From: an uncultured Clostridia bacterium
Lineage (GTDB): Bacteria; Bacillota; Clostridia; Oscillospirales; Acutalibacteraceae
Length of the DNA: 46,907 nucleotides
Direction of reading: 5' to 3'
Assembly: GCA_946531445.1 (NCBI GenBank)
Contig: CAMNAP010000006.1
Span: 1 to 46,907 of the forward strand
Shown here: one piece after another, positions 34,801-42,643 of the stretch
Layout of the letters: each line of letters opens with the position of its first letter
Numbering within the stretch: position 1 is the stretch's first letter
Program-made: the position numbers and the translations under genes
The notes under the pieces: generated by a model
Database searches by the model: none
What the model was told of the DNA's origin: nothing
What the model saw: only the letters and a program-made list of their open reading frames with translations

Positions 34801-36435
34801 ATGAAAGAGTATTTAAAGAAAATTAAAGACTATATCGGTGGGCGCGACGGATTTTTCTTCGGGCTTTATCTGTTTCTGATTTTTGCGGCGCAGTTTATAA
34901 ATACGTACGATATAGTTACGCTGCGTATGCATCAGGACATAATACTCAAAACGATTCTTACAATTATTATGTACTGGGTGCTTGTGTTCCTCGCGTGCTT
35001 TCTTGCAGCGCCGATGTTTATTAAAGCGTACGAAAAAACGCTGAATTCAAAGTTTTTTATAAGCGAAAGAGAAACTGATAAAAAGACGAGAATTCTGTTT
35101 TTCGTTATACCCTTTGCGGTGCTTTTTGTGAATTATATAATCTACTACCCGGGAAGCTTCAATAACGATGTTATTCTTCAGCTGAATGAATCGGTGAGCG
35201 GCGCTTATACCGACTGGCATCCCGTTATTCACACGCTTCTTGCAATAAAGCTTCCGCTTTTAATTTCGTTTAACTGGATTGGCTTTCCCGTTTTGGTTCA
35301 GATAATCTTTTTCGCACTTGCGGCGGGGTATGCGCTCAATTCAATTGCCGATTACACAAACGCAAAATCGGCAACTGTTACTATGCTGTTTTTCGTTGTG
35401 AATCCGCAGACGAGAAACCTTATGATGTCGCCCGCAAAGGACTGCGCTTTCGCTATTCTTACACTGCTTCTTGTAACCTTTGCAATGCATATATATTTCA
35501 GCGAAGGTGAGTGGTTCAAAAGTGTTCCCAACACAGTGCTTTTTATAGTTGTTGCCGCGCTTGCAACGCTTGTAAGGCATAACGGCGTTTTGTTTACGGC
35601 GCCGTATCTTCTCGCGATTTTCGTTTTGGTTTCAAAGAAAAGAGCGATACCGATTATCCTTTGTGTTCTCGTTCTTATAGCGGGAATAAAGCTTCCGCTT
35701 TACAGTGCTCTTAATGTGCAGCAGCCGTCAAACAGACAGATTGAAACGCTCGGACTGCCTATGACGGTAATAGGCGCTGTTGCGGCTTACGACGACGAGG
35801 CGCTGAGCGATGAAGACAAGGAGTTTGTTTATAAAATTGCCGACAGCGAAAAGTGGAAGAAAAGCTACGTTTTCGGCAGTTACAATTCAATTAAATACGA
35901 CGGCGCCAACAATCAGATTATAGAGCAGTACGGATATAAGTACGTTATTAAGCTTATGCTTAAATGCTTTATTGTATCTCCGTTTGTATCGTTTAAAGCG
36001 CTGAATAAGCTGACCGAGGGTGCGTACTCATTAAACGGAAAATATGTACACTTTTCCGACCCTGCTAATCTCAGCTCGGTACAGGTGACGATTCGCGGAA
36101 TACCACCTTTGCAGAAAGTGAACAGAGTTTTGTCAATGCTCCAGACGGTAACTGCGCCGCATCTGTTTATGTACACAGGCGCTATGCACGTTATTATCCT
36201 CGGCGCGCTTGTTATAAGGCGAAAGAGAATACACTCATTTATAAAAGAATTGCTTCTCATTATTCCCGTTTTTTCATACAATTTCGGCACAATGCTTCTT
36301 CTCACGGACACAGAGGACACGCTGAGATTTTTCTACTACACGTTTCTTGTTACGCCTGCGCTTGTGATAATACTTTTAAAAGACAAGACGAAAATACAAA
36401 AGAAAATATATCCTTACAGCAGACGGAAAATGTAA
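34801..36435 (+). CDS. DUF6020-like multi-pass membrane protein (possible GT-C glycosyltransferase)
   Basis: 544 residues with about eleven hydrophobic helices. After the third lies an extracellular segment YYPGSFNNDVILQ and, a little later, TDWHPVIHTLL; the Asp and HP pair match the family known to me as DUF6020, whose topology resembles GT-C enzymes that use polyprenyl-phosphate sugars. A hydrophilic outer loop (about 300-425) precedes the last helices. It may glycosylate a wall polymer or protein, but no activity is proven. AAGGCGG precedes the ATG. Single-gene transcript between a promoter and terminator. Confidence 0.75.
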   Translation: MKEYLKKIKDYIGGRDGFFFGLYLFLIFAAQFINTYDIVTLRMHQDIILKTILTIIMYWVLVFLACFLAAPMFIKAYEKTLNSKFFISERETDKKTRILFFVIPFAVLFVNYIIYYPGSFNNDVILQLNESVSGAYTDWHPVIHTLLAIKLPLLISFNWIGFPVLVQIIFFALAAGYALNSIADYTNAKSATVTMLFFVVNPQTRNLMMSPAKDCAFAILTLLLVTFAMHIYFSEGEWFKSVPNTVLFIVVAALATLVRHNGVLFTAPYLLAIFVLVSKKRAIPIILCVLVLIAGIKLPLYSALNVQQPSNRQIETLGLPMTVIGAVAAYDDEALSDEDKEFVYKIADSEKWKKSYVFGSYNSIKYDGANNQIIEQYGYKYVIKLMLKCFIVSPFVSFKALNKLTEGAYSLNGKYVHFSDPANLSSVQVTIRGIPPLQKVNRVLSMLQTVTAPHLFMYTGAMHVIILGALVIRRKRIHSFIKELLLIIPVFSYNFGTMLLLTDTEDTLRFFYYTFLVTPALVIILLKDKTKIQKKIYPYSRRKM

Positions 36436-36454
36436 AATCCGTCTGCTTTTCTTA
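36418..36454 (+). terminator. Terminator overlapping the end of the DUF6020-like gene
   Basis: Perfect 10-bp stem AGCAGACGGA/TCCGTCTGCT with a 10-nt loop that contains the TAA stop (36433-36435), followed by TTTCTTAT. The left arm is inside the coding region. Confidence 0.88.
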
Positions 36455-36604
36455 TACATAAATTTATAAATACGATACATACTTTTATATATAAATTATT
36501 ACAAATTTAAAATTACTATTTAAAAATTTTAGCACTTGTGGTAAAATCAAAATGTATTAGTATATATTTGTGATAATGGCTTTTAAAATAAAGGAAGTTT
36601 TATT

Positions 36605-38044
36605 ATGAATAAAAGAATTATTTCGCTGTTTTTATGTATGCTTTTAATTTTCACATCTGTGAACACCTTTAATATTGCTCTTGCAGACGAGCAGCAAAGC
36701 TCAGTGAGCAACGAGGAGAAGAGGGCTGAAATTAAGAAAAAGCTTGACGACATAGACAAGCAGCTTGCGCAATTTGACAGCGAGAGCAAGGAGACTGAAG
36801 AATATATCAAGGTTCTTGACGAAAAAATCAGCTACCTCAACGAGCAGTTTAAAATTGCAAAGGAGGAGAGCGAGAGAATTGAGAGAAAGGTTGAAAACCT
36901 TGAAAAGAACATCTCCTCAAACGAAAAGGAAATAAGCGTGATACAAGATGACGTTACTCTTCTTGAGGGCGATATGGCTGTTTTGAGCGAACAGTTTTCT
37001 TCAACGTATAAAAGCTACTGCTCAAGAATAAGAGCTATCTATGAAAGCGGAACGGCGGGAAGCACATTACCGTTTCTTTTTGAGAGCAACGGCGTTCAGA
37101 ATATTCTTACAAGGCTTGAGATGATAAGGGTTATTTCAAAGCGCGACGGACAGCTTCTTGAAGAGGTTAAGGAGCAGACCGACAGAATAGTTACAACAAA
37201 AGAGGAGCTTGACAAGAGGCGCTCAACACTGACAACTGCTCAGGATAAGCTTAAAAAAGACGAGGATTCGCTTAAGACTGAGCGTGCAAATCTTCTTAAA
37301 AAGCAGGATGAAATGGCGATTCAGCAGGCTGAGATTGAAAAGCAGCAGCTTGACGCCAACGCCCTTTTGAAAAAGCTTAACGACAAAACTAAGGAGTACG
37401 GCGAATACAGAGATATAACTCAGGCGGAGCTTGACGAGATTGACGCGGCGATTGAGGAGGCTGACAAGCGCTATCCCGACCCGCAGGAAACTACAACTGA
37501 GACTACGACAAAAAAGAAAAAGAAGAAAACCACCACTACTACAACCTCAAAGTCTGAGACAACTTCAAGGAAACAAAAGACAACTACCACAACAACACAA
37601 CCGACAACTACAACAACTACAACGGCGGCGGGACAGTATCTGTCGCTGACGTATCCCTGCCCTGCGTATACGAGAATTACCTGTGCTTTCGGTGCTTATG
37701 CGGGACACACGGGCTGTGACTTTTCAACAAACGGTAACGAGAATCAGAGAATTGTTGCCGCTGATTCGGGAACGGTTATTCTTGTAAGGCTTCTTGAGAG
37801 GAGCTACGGCCATTATATTGTTATCCGTCACGACAAGAAAACAAGGTCGGGCAAGACGGTTTATACACTTTACGCCCACAACAACGATATTATTGTAAGC
37901 GAGGGCGAATACGTTACAAAAGGTCAGAAAATTGCAAACAGCGGAACAACGGGAAATTCAACGGGACCGCACTGTCACTTTGAGGTCAGAGTCGGCGGCT
38001 CAAGTCAGAGCTATGCCGTTGACCCCGAGCTTTATCTTCCGTAA
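36605..38044 (+). CDS. Secreted coiled-coil M23 peptidoglycan hydrolase, paralogue 2
   Basis: 479 residues: signal peptide (about 1-27), coiled coil (about 35-295) containing RIRAIYESG, a Thr/Lys-rich linker (about 296-342), and an M23 domain with H368-x3-D372, H425, H456 and H458. It shares its plan and the NSTGPHCHFEVR motif with the FtsEX-linked hydrolase, so it should cleave cross-link peptides in the wall. AAAGGAAG precedes the ATG. The 160-bp upstream region is very AT-rich with no confident promoter. The next gene, 24 bp on, is a third paralogue. Confidence 0.92.
   Translation: MNKRIISLFLCMLLIFTSVNTFNIALADEQQSSVSNEEKRAEIKKKLDDIDKQLAQFDSESKETEEYIKVLDEKISYLNEQFKIAKEESERIERKVENLEKNISSNEKEISVIQDDVTLLEGDMAVLSEQFSSTYKSYCSRIRAIYESGTAGSTLPFLFESNGVQNILTRLEMIRVISKRDGQLLEEVKEQTDRIVTTKEELDKRRSTLTTAQDKLKKDEDSLKTERANLLKKQDEMAIQQAEIEKQQLDANALLKKLNDKTKEYGEYRDITQAELDEIDAAIEEADKRYPDPQETTTETTTKKKKKKTTTTTTSKSETTSRKQKTTTTTTQPTTTTTTTAAGQYLSLTYPCPAYTRITCAFGAYAGHTGCDFSTNGNENQRIVAADSGTVILVRLLERSYGHYIVIRHDKKTRSGKTVYTLYAHNNDIIVSEGEYVTKGQKIANSGTTGNSTGPHCHFEVRVGGSSQSYAVDPELYLP
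37490..37630 (+). repeat. Low-complexity ACN/AAG-rich coding stretch for a Thr/Lys linker
   Basis: The DNA is almost entirely ACA/ACT/ACC and AAA/AAG codons, encoding Thr runs broken by Lys blocks and a Pro. It joins the coiled coil to the M23 domain of paralogue 2. Such linkers often span the wall and can vary in length between strains; O-glycosylation is possible. Confidence 0.8.
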
Positions 38045-38068
38045 ATTTAAAGAGAGGAGTAATTCACA

Positions 38069-39535
38069 TTGAAAACAAAGCTTAAAAAGTTAATATGTGT
38101 TTTACTGTCTCTTACTGTGATTTTCTGTACGGTTTCAGCTTATGCAGACGAGGAGGCGCAGGACAGCACAACAACAGCGCCGCAGACCTCAACGACAGTT
38201 ACAACAACTAAAAAAGCTACAACCGAGTCCACTACGGACAAGAAAAAAGCAAAGGACAAGGCGCAAAAAACGCTTGAGCAGCAGCGTACCCAGCTTGAAA
38301 AACTGATGAAGGAAAACAGCAAAAAGCTGAACGAATACAAGGGCTCTGCTGAAAAGACAATGGAATATATTGACGCGCTTGACGAGCAGATAGGCTATCT
38401 TAACGAGGAGCTCAACGTGCTTGACGCTCAGATTGCCGAGGCAAAGGAAAAAACGGATGAGCTGAACAAACAGTTAAAGCCGCTTAAGAAGGCGCTGAAA
38501 AAGCTTGAAAAGCAATATTCAAAGGCACAAAAGGAATATGAGCGGCTAAACGACCATTTCAAAAAAACCTACAGCGCTTACTGTCTGAGACTCCGGGCGA
38601 TGTATGTAAGCGGACAGACAAGCATTATTGAAGCGCTGATAATGTGCGACGACATATCAACCTTTATAAACAGGCTTGAGATGATACGCTCCGTTTCTAA
38701 AAGCGACACTCAACTTCTCAAAGAGGTTAACAGGGATATTGACGCAATCGTAACAGAGAAGAACGGAATCAGCGCAAAGAAGGAAGAAATAAGCAAGGCT
38801 AAAAGCGTTATTGACACAAAGCAGGCTGAAATTACTAAACAGCAGGAAGCGATAACCGCAAATCAGAACGCTATTGCCGACAAAAAGGTTTCAATTGCGC
38901 AGAGCAGAGCGGAGTCTGACAGACTGTTTGCCGAGTATGCGCAGGAGATGCAGATTTATACCGAGTTCAGAAACGAGGACGAGGAGCTGATTAAAAAGGT
39001 AGACGGCGAGATTGACGCGCTTCTCAGCGGACTTAAGGACCCGAGCGAGGTTACAACCGTTGCAAATCCCGAGCACGACAAAAGCAAGGTTACGGGCGAC
39101 TACAGCGGCGACGGCGAGCTTTTCAGCCGTTCAAACGCGGCGCTCAGCCTTACCTATCCCGCGCCCGGGCACTACAGGGTAACGCAGGAATTCGGTCACT
39201 ACAGAAACGGCAGAGCGCACACGGGTATTGATTTTTCGGTTCCTATGCACTCAAGGATTGTTGCGGCGCAAAAGGGAATTGTAATTACCGTAAAGCGACT
39301 TAATTACTCCTACGGCTACTACGTTATGATTTACCACGGAACAGACGCTAAGGGACGTAAGATAGTTACCCTTTATGCGCACAACTCCTCAATTCTTGTT
39401 TCAAACGGACAGAGCGTTATCAAGGGACAGCAAATTGCAGAGAGCGGCTCAACGGGAAACTCTACGGGACCGCACTGTCACTTTGAAGTAATTATAGACG
39501 GAAAGAAGGTAAATCCAAGGAATTACCTTGGATAA
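38069..39535 (+). CDS. Secreted coiled-coil M23 peptidoglycan hydrolase, paralogue 3
   Basis: 488 residues: signal peptide (about 1-26), a Thr-rich stretch placed right after the signal (about 30-58), coiled coil (about 65-320) with RLRAMYVSG, then M23 with H384-x3-D388, H438, H469 and H471. It begins with TTG: AGGAG at 38055-38059 lies 9 nt upstream and no better start exists. Probably co-transcribed with paralogue 2. Moving the Thr-rich segment from the linker to the N-terminus is the main difference between the two neighbours. Confidence 0.92.
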   Translation: MKTKLKKLICVLLSLTVIFCTVSAYADEEAQDSTTTAPQTSTTVTTTKKATTESTTDKKKAKDKAQKTLEQQRTQLEKLMKENSKKLNEYKGSAEKTMEYIDALDEQIGYLNEELNVLDAQIAEAKEKTDELNKQLKPLKKALKKLEKQYSKAQKEYERLNDHFKKTYSAYCLRLRAMYVSGQTSIIEALIMCDDISTFINRLEMIRSVSKSDTQLLKEVNRDIDAIVTEKNGISAKKEEISKAKSVIDTKQAEITKQQEAITANQNAIADKKVSIAQSRAESDRLFAEYAQEMQIYTEFRNEDEELIKKVDGEIDALLSGLKDPSEVTTVANPEHDKSKVTGDYSGDGELFSRSNAALSLTYPAPGHYRVTQEFGHYRNGRAHTGIDFSVPMHSRIVAAQKGIVITVKRLNYSYGYYVMIYHGTDAKGRKIVTLYAHNSSILVSNGQSVIKGQQIAESGSTGNSTGPHCHFEVIIDGKKVNPRNYLG

Positions 39536-39540
39536 CAGTG

Positions 39541-40167
39541 ATGAATAAGATAAATTATCAAAAAGAACTTGACTCAATAATTGAAAACAACAAGGGTAAA
39601 AAGCTGCCGAGACTTCTGCTTCAGGCGTGCTGTGCTCCGTGTTCAAGCTATGTCCTTGAATATTTGAGTAAATACTTTGACATTACGGTTTACTACTATA
39701 ACCCGAACATTTCTCCTGAGAGTGAATTTGAAAAGCGCTTTTCTGAAATTAAAAGACTGATTAAGGAAATGCCGCTTGAAAACGAGGTTAAGCTTATTAA
39801 GGGCGTTTACAGATACGAGGATTTTCTTGACGTTGCCGAGGGACTTGAAGACGAGCCCGAGGGCGGCGAGAGATGCTTTAAGTGTTACCGCCTGAGGCTT
39901 GAGAAAACCGCCGAAATGGCAAGGGACGAGGGCTTTGATTATTTTTGCACCACGCTTTCAATCAGCCCGCTTAAGAATTCGCAGAAGATAAACAAAATCG
40001 GCCTTGAGCTTGAAAGAAAGTACGGCGTAAAATGGTTGCCCTCGGACTTTAAGAAAAAAGAGGGCTATAAGCGTTCAATTGAACTCAGCCGCGAATATAA
40101 TTTGTACAGACAGAATTTCTGTGGGTGTGTGTACTCGCACTCTGTGGAGGATAATAATGAACAGTAA
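39541..40167 (+). CDS. queH: Epoxyqueuosine reductase QueH
   Basis: 208 residues of the DUF208/QueH family, which replaces QueG in the last step of queuosine synthesis on tRNA. Conserved cysteines are C30/C31/C34 in QACCAPCS, C112/C115 in CFKC, and C194/C196 in FCGC, holding a FeS cluster and a nearby metal site. GTG 39538 and ATG 39541 are adjacent; ATG is chosen. The gene starts 5 bp after the M23 stop without a strong ribosome site, so it is probably coupled. The 3' end overlaps rarA by 11 bp. Confidence 0.93.
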   Translation: MNKINYQKELDSIIENNKGKKLPRLLLQACCAPCSSYVLEYLSKYFDITVYYYNPNISPESEFEKRFSEIKRLIKEMPLENEVKLIKGVYRYEDFLDVAEGLEDEPEGGERCFKCYRLRLEKTAEMARDEGFDYFCTTLSISPLKNSQKINKIGLELERKYGVKWLPSDFKKKEGYKRSIELSREYNLYRQNFCGCVYSHSVEDNNEQ

Positions 40168-41431
40168 TCCGCTTGCGGACAGAATGAGACCTAAGGAGCT
40201 TAGCGAGGTTGTAGGGCAGAAACATCTTCTTACACCGGGCAAGGCGCTTTACAATATGATTGAAAACGGCGAGGTGCCTAACCTTATATTCTACGGCCCG
40301 TCGGGAGTCGGCAAAACGACGATTGCCTCAATTATTGCAAGCCGCACAAAAAGAGCGCTCAGAAAGCTCAACGGCACGAGCGCCTCAACACAGGACATAA
40401 AAAATATAGTTGCTGAAATTGATACATTTACTGCGCCAAACGGAATACTGCTTTACCTTGACGAAATCCAGTATTTTAACAAAAGGCAGCAGCAGAGCCT
40501 TCTTGAATACATAGAAAACGGAAAGATAACGCTAATTGCCTCAACAACGGAAAACCCGTATTTCTACGTTTATTCGGCAATCCTTTCGCGTTCAACAGTA
40601 TTTGAATTCAAAACGGTTTCAGCCGAGGATATTATGCCTGCGGTAAGACGAGGCTTCGATTTTCTTTCAGAGGAAAACAGCGTTGAGATTGAATACACAG
40701 ACGACGTTGTTAAAACGATTGCTTACGGTTGCGGCGGCGACGTGAGGAAGGCGCTGAACTCAGTTGAAAACTGCTATTTTGCAACGCCTTTAAAGGAAGG
40801 TAAAAAAACGGTTACGCTTGAAACCGCCGAGGAACTTGCACAGAAAAGCTCGCTGAGATATGACAAGGACGGCGACGAGCACTATGACATAGTTTCGGCA
40901 TATCAGAAAAGCATGAGGGGAAGCGACCCCGACGCGGCGCTTCACTATCTTGCAAGACTGCTTGAGGCGGGCGATTTGCCGAGCGCGTGCAGGCGGCTTA
41001 TGGTTTGCGCTTGCGAGGACGTAGGGCTTGCCTATCCGCAGATAATCCCGATAGTAAAGGCGGCGGTGGACGCAGCGCTTATGGTGGGGCTTCCCGAGGC
41101 GGAAATCCCGCTTGCAGACGCGGTAATACTTGTTGCTACCAGTCCGAAGAGCAACAGCGCCAATAATGCTATAAAGGCTGCGATGAGCGACGTGAGAAAG
41201 GGAAATATAGGCCCTATTCCGCGCCAGCTTCAGAACAAGCATTTTGACGGCGAGGACGCCGCTGTTAAGGGACAGCATTATATTTACCCGCACGACTATG
41301 AAAACCACTGGACTTATCAGCAGTATCTGCCCGACGTTATAAAGGACAGACAGTACTACGAGTTCGGCGACAACAAAAACGAGCAGGCATACAAGGCATA
41401 CTGGGACAGAATCAAAGGGAAAAAGAAATAA
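40157..41431 (+). CDS. rarA: Replication-associated recombination protein RarA/MgsA (AAA+ ATPase)
   Basis: 424 residues: AAA+ domain with Walker A GPSGVGKTT near 50 and Walker B LLYLDEIQ near 100, ASTTENP sensor 1, then the helical tetramerisation domain with CACEDVGLA and ATSPKSNS, typical of MgsA/RarA/WRNIP1. It acts at stalled or gapped replication forks. GTGGAGG precedes ATG 40157; longer in-frame starts lie inside queH. The sequence ends in a basic GKKK tail. Confidence 0.94.
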   Translation: MNSNPLADRMRPKELSEVVGQKHLLTPGKALYNMIENGEVPNLIFYGPSGVGKTTIASIIASRTKRALRKLNGTSASTQDIKNIVAEIDTFTAPNGILLYLDEIQYFNKRQQQSLLEYIENGKITLIASTTENPYFYVYSAILSRSTVFEFKTVSAEDIMPAVRRGFDFLSEENSVEIEYTDDVVKTIAYGCGGDVRKALNSVENCYFATPLKEGKKTVTLETAEELAQKSSLRYDKDGDEHYDIVSAYQKSMRGSDPDAALHYLARLLEAGDLPSACRRLMVCACEDVGLAYPQIIPIVKAAVDAALMVGLPEAEIPLADAVILVATSPKSNSANNAIKAAMSDVRKGNIGPIPRQLQNKHFDGEDAAVKGQHYIYPHDYENHWTYQQYLPDVIKDRQYYEFGDNKNEQAYKAYWDRIKGKKK

Positions 41432-41435
41432 ATGG

Positions 41436-41490
41436 GTCAATCCCTCCGTCTGCCTGACAGCAGCCACCTCCCTTTACACAAGGGAGGCAA
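41436..41490 (+). repeat. Probable dispersed palindromic repeat between rarA and nth
   Basis: The gap starts with TCAATCCCTCCGTCTGCCTG and ends with a perfect hairpin CCTCCCTT/AAGGGAGG around TACAC (41467-41487). I recall near-identical short units scattered through genomes of Clostridia, so it is probably a non-coding interspersed repeat. No U-run makes it a terminator, and it lies immediately before the nth ribosome site. Confidence 0.6.
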
Positions 41491-41507
41491 ACAAGGAGAA
41501 CAATTAA

Positions 41508-42140
41508 GTGACAAGAAAAGAGAGAACGCAAAACGCGATTGAAATACTTAAAAAGGAATACCCCGAGGCAATTTGTTCACTTACGGCTGAAAATCCGTTT
41601 GAGCTTTTAGTTGCAACGAGGCTCTCGGCGCAGTGTACAGACGCGAGAGTTAACCTTGTTACGCCTGAGCTTTTTTCTACATACAAAACACTTGACGACT
41701 ACGCTAATGCCGATATAAAGGACGTTGAGAGAATAATAAAATCGTGCGGCTTTTATCACGACAAGGCGAAGTCTATTATCGGTATGGCAAGAATGATAAG
41801 AGATGATTTCGGCGGCAAAGTACCCGACAGTATAGATGATTTAATCAAGCTTCCGGGAGTCGGAAGAAAGACGGCCAATCTTATCGTGGGCGACGTTTAC
41901 GGAAAAGAGAGCATTGTTGTTGACACGCATATGATTCGCATTTCAAACAGAATCGGTTTAGTCAACGTCAAGGAGCCCGTCAAAATTGAGATGGCGCTCA
42001 AAAAGGTTGTACCCGCCGACGAGGGCGCGGCGTTTTGCCACAGAATTGTTCTCTTCGGGCGCGATACCTGTTCGGCGAGAAAGCCGAAATGCGACTCGTG
42101 CGCTATGTATGACAACTGTAAAAGAGTGGGCGTAAAATAA
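41508..42140 (+). CDS. nth: Endonuclease III
   Basis: 210 residues. The helix-hairpin-helix LPGVGRKTAN carries the catalytic K121, and D139 lies in VVDTHM. The 4Fe-4S ligands have C-x6-C-x2-C-x5-C spacing near the end (CSARKPKC, then DSC and NC). It removes oxidised pyrimidines and nicks the strand. It begins with GTG 41508, with AAGGAG about 10 nt upstream; no alternative ATG gives a full N-terminus. TAATG overlap couples it to the next gene. Confidence 0.95.
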   Translation: MTRKERTQNAIEILKKEYPEAICSLTAENPFELLVATRLSAQCTDARVNLVTPELFSTYKTLDDYANADIKDVERIIKSCGFYHDKAKSIIGMARMIRDDFGGKVPDSIDDLIKLPGVGRKTANLIVGDVYGKESIVVDTHMIRISNRIGLVNVKEPVKIEMALKKVVPADEGAAFCHRIVLFGRDTCSARKPKCDSCAMYDNCKRVGVK

Positions 42141-42643
42141 TGGACAAGAGCAATGTTATTTTAATCGGCATGCCCGGGTCGGGCAAGAGTACCTGCGGCG
42201 TAATTGCGGCAAAGGTTATGCTCAAAAACTTTTTTGACACGGATTTACTGCTTCAGGGACTTGAGCAAAGCAGACTTCAGGAGCTTATTGACAGCAGGGG
42301 AACCGAGTATTTTTATGAGGCTGAGGAAAAGGCCATACTCTCCCTTAACATTGAGGCGACTGTTATTGCAACCGGCGGAAGCGTGATTTATTCCCAAAAG
42401 GCGATGGAGCACCTTCGCTCACTCGGAACGGTTGTTTATCTTCATCTCGGCTATGACACGATGATGAAAAGAATCAACGATTTTACAACAAGGGGAATTG
42501 TTGTTAAAGGCGGCTCAAGCCTTCTTGATATGTACAACGAGAGACTTCCGCTTTATGAAAAATACGCAGACGTGATTATTGACTGCGACAGCAATACCGT
42601 TGAAGAGACGGTTGAAAAAATAGTTAAGACGGTGACAGGATGA
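42140..42643 (+). CDS. Shikimate-kinase-like P-loop kinase with altered substrate site
   Basis: 167 residues with the shikimate kinase fold: P-loop GMPGSGKST (10-18), DTD at 33-35, a lid containing TTRG, and ERLPLYEKYAD near the end. Two positions that hold shikimate differ: the Arg of the FRxxE motif is Y59 (FYEAEE), and the GGG loop is GGS (79-81). No other aromatic-pathway genes are near. It may be a divergent shikimate kinase or a kinase for another small alcohol. TAATG and ATGA overlaps tie it to nth and the next gene. Confidence 0.8.
   Translation: MDKSNVILIGMPGSGKSTCGVIAAKVMLKNFFDTDLLLQGLEQSRLQELIDSRGTEYFYEAEEKAILSLNIEATVIATGGSVIYSQKAMEHLRSLGTVVYLHLGYDTMMKRINDFTTRGIVVKGGSSLLDMYNERLPLYEKYADVIIDCDSNTVEETVEKIVKTVTG

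Noticed and set aside
37490..37630. Short repeats as a CRISPR array
   Set aside because: There are no spacers or constant-length repeats; it is a coding low-complexity tract.
37431..37649. Arg/Gln-rich plus-strand open frame in the Thr linker
   Set aside because: It is an off-frame reading of the ACN/AAG repeat inside the M23 gene.
40790..41467. 225-residue minus-strand open frame opposite rarA
   Set aside because: RarA motifs continue through the whole stretch; the minus frame has no ribosome site or homologous pattern.
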